From: Actinomycetes bacterium
Lineage (GTDB): Bacteria; Actinomycetota; Acidimicrobiia; Acidimicrobiales; Palsa-688
Length of the DNA stretch: 6,231 nucleotides
Direction: 5' to 3'
Assembly: GCA_021798075.1 (NCBI GenBank)
Contig: JAJZYO010000130.1
Span: 1 to 6,231 of the forward strand
The translations under genes and the position numbers were made by a program. Shown here in pieces: positions 4,924 to 6,231 of the stretch. The notes under the pieces were generated by a model. The model had not been told where the DNA came from and did not search any database. It saw nothing but the letters and a program-made list of their open reading frames with translations. Position 1 is the first letter of the stretch. Each line of letters opens with the position of its first letter.

Positions 4924-5901
4924 ATGCAAACCAAAGGCAATAATGCCGGACGCAACTGCATGGTGACCGGGGCCGCCGGCTTCATCGGCTCCCGGTTGGC
5001 CGCGCGGCTGCTCGACGATGGTTGGGGGGTGGTGGGCGTTGACGCGTTCACCGACTCTTACGACCCGACCGAGAAGGTCGCCCGGGCCGAAGAGCTCGGC
5101 CGGCGCCCCGGTTACCGCCACGTCACCGCCGACCTGGCCACCGCCGACCTGGCCGAGCACTTGGAAGGCGTGGAGGTCGTCTTCCACCTGGCCGGGCGGC
5201 CCGGGGTGCGCGACAGCTTCAAGCTCCTCGCCAAGTACCGCCACGACAACGTCGAGGCCACGGCGCGCCTCGTCGGGCAGGCCCGGGGCGCGGGTGCCCG
5301 CCGTCTCGTCTACGCGTCGTCGTCGTCGGTGTACGGGGACTCTCCGCTCCCCTTCAAGGAGGACGGCCCTACGGCGCCGATATCCCCCTACGGCCAGACC
5401 AAGCTCGCCGCGGAGCTGTTGTGCCTGGCCGCCAACGGCCCCCGCCTCGAGAGCGTGGCGTTGCGTTACTTCACCGTGTACGGCCCCGGCCAGCGCCCGG
5501 ACATGGGCTTGCGCCGTTTCGCCGAAGCTGCCCTCGCCGGCCGTCCTCTCCGCCTCTTCGGTGACGGCACCCAGAGCCGCGACTTCACTTTCGTAGACGA
5601 CATCGTCGAGGCCACCTACCTGGCGGCCGATGCCCCGGTGGCGGGGCTGGCGGTCAACGTGGGGGGCGGTTCGCGCATCACCCTCACGGAGGTGTTCGAG
5701 CTTCTCGGCCGGCTCACGGGTGCACCGGTCCAGGTGGAGCGCGAACCCTTCGCCCGCGGCGATGCCCGCCACACCGGGGCCGACCTGTCCCGGGCGGAGA
5801 AGCTGCTCGGGTTCCGGGCACGTGTGGGCTTCGCCGAGGGTTATGCCGCCGAAGTGGACTGGCTGCGTTCCCGTCTCTCCCAACAAAGGAGCGCGGCATG
5901 A
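4924..5901 (+). CDS. NAD-dependent epimerase/dehydratase (extended SDR), nucleotide-sugar type
   Basis: This 325-residue protein is the usual length for GalE-like extended short-chain dehydrogenases. The Rossmann start is TGAAGFIGS (residues 15-23, GxxGxxG), with D40 at the end of strand two (VVGVD), which favours NAD over NADP. HLAGRPGVRDSF (88-99) is the conserved segment after strand four. The catalytic set is S132-S135 in SSSSVYG with Y156-x3-K160 in YGQTK. RYFTVYGPGQRPDM (181-194), GDGTQSRDFTFVDDIV (213-228) and NVGGGSRITL (245-254) are typical of UDP-sugar 4-epimerases, especially the UDP-glucuronate 4-epimerase subgroup. Dehydratases and decarboxylases share several of these motifs, so the exact sugar is open. 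The enzyme is probably cytoplasmic and supplies an activated sugar. Its stop overlaps the next gene's start (ATGA), which ties it to the glycosyltransferase. Confidence 0.93.
   Translation: MQTKGNNAGRNCMVTGAAGFIGSRLAARLLDDGWGVVGVDAFTDSYDPTEKVARAEELGRRPGYRHVTADLATADLAEHLEGVEVVFHLAGRPGVRDSFKLLAKYRHDNVEATARLVGQARGAGARRLVYASSSSVYGDSPLPFKEDGPTAPISPYGQTKLAAELLCLAANGPRLESVALRYFTVYGPGQRPDMGLRRFAEAALAGRPLRLFGDGTQSRDFTFVDDIVEATYLAADAPVAGLAVNVGGGSRITLTEVFELLGRLTGAPVQVEREPFARGDARHTGADLSRAEKLLGFRARVGFAEGYAAEVDWLRSRLSQQRSAA
5885..5891 (+). promoter_or_regulatory. Ribosome binding site for the glycosyltransferase gene
   Basis: AAAGGAG lies inside the last codons of the epimerase gene, six bases before the ATG at 5898. 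It confirms that the glycosyltransferase start overlaps the epimerase stop. Confidence 0.75.
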
Positions 5902-6231
5902 GCCCGGCCCCTAAAAACCTGCGGCGGGTACTGCTCTATTCGCACGACACTTACGGCCTCGGGCACCTCCGGCGCAACCTGGCCATCGCCAAGCGCCTGC
6001 TCGATCACCGGCCGAGCCTCCGGGTCCTGCTCATGACCGGCTCCTCGGTGGCAGAGCGCTTCCCGCTCCCTCGTGGGCTCATGGTCCTCAGGCTGCCGCC
6101 GGTGGTGAAGGTCGGGGCAGGGGAGTACCGAGCCCGCGACGAGCGCTGGGACTTTGACCTGGCGCGCCGGGCGCGTACCGCCATCATGTCCGACGCCGCT
6201 CAGCGCTTTCGCCCGGACGTCTTCCTCGTCG
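5898..6231 (+). CDS. COG4671-like glycosyltransferase (N-terminal fragment)
   Basis: The first 111 codons are present; the gene continues past the right edge with the frame open throughout. After a short basic leader, residues 11-27 read VLLYSHDTYGLGHLRRN, then LAIAKRLL (28-35), LLMTGSS (44-50), FPLPRG (55-60), LRLPPVVKVG (64-73) and RPDVFLV (105-111). The SHDTxGLGHLRRN opening followed by a TGS segment and an LPxxxK segment is, from memory, characteristic of predicted glycosyltransferases of COG4671. These resemble the N-terminal half of GT-B enzymes such as MurG. A GT-B enzyme would transfer a sugar from a nucleotide donor in the cytoplasm or at the inner membrane face. Coupling to the epimerase by a 4-nt overlap suggests they act in the same glycan pathway. 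Donor and acceptor are unknown because the nucleotide-binding C-terminal half is outside the window. Confidence 0.85.
   Translation, partial: MSPAPKNLRRVLLYSHDTYGLGHLRRNLAIAKRLLDHRPSLRVLLMTGSSVAERFPLPRGLMVLRLPPVVKVGAGEYRARDERWDFDLARRARTAIMSDAAQRFRPDVFLV

Noticed and set aside
3311..4924. 537-codon open frame antisense to the kinase gene
   Set aside because: Ser/Thr/Arg-rich low-complexity translation without any domain, fully opposite an intact histidine kinase. This is typical of shadow frames in GC-rich DNA.
4663..5886. 407-codon open frame antisense to the epimerase gene
   Set aside because: No recognisable motif and His/Gly/Val-rich composition. The sense strand carries a complete extended-SDR enzyme.

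Overview
This is a GC-rich window with dense reading frames, strong G/C at third codon positions and GTG start codons beside ATG. That pattern fits a high-GC actinobacterium, possibly of an acidimicrobial or similar environmental lineage. No rRNA or marker gene is present to fix the taxonomy.

The window holds seven protein genes in two divergent blocks. The left block reads on the minus strand, in transcription order: a PHP-domain metal-dependent phosphoesterase (2476 to 1637), a major facilitator superfamily transporter (1524 to 229), and the first 69 codons of a right-handed beta-helix protein whose N-terminus resembles GH120 beta-xylosidases (207 to beyond the left edge). The transporter and the beta-helix gene are 21 bp apart and look like an uptake-plus-hydrolase pair.

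The right block reads on the plus strand. It starts with an OmpR-family response regulator (2643-3341) and a membrane sensor histidine kinase 3 bp downstream (3345-4775). After a 148-bp gap come an extended-SDR nucleotide-sugar epimerase/dehydratase (4924-5901) and the start of a COG4671-like glycosyltransferase (5898 to beyond the right edge), which overlap by 4 nt. The last two probably make or modify a glycan.

The most interesting features are in the spacers. The divergent spacer 2477-2642 carries six perfect-length tandem copies of a 13-bp unit, plus a candidate promoter framed by a 6-bp inverted repeat. The spacer 4776-4923 begins with three TTCC-containing direct repeats at exactly 11-bp period, the geometry used by OmpR/PhoB-type regulators. 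It ends with a G+C-rich fold just before the epimerase ribosome binding site. A working model is that the two-component system controls the glycan genes through the 11-bp repeats. No mobile element, CRISPR array or RNA gene was seen, and no clearly unprecedented multi-gene system is visible. The coding content is of known families.
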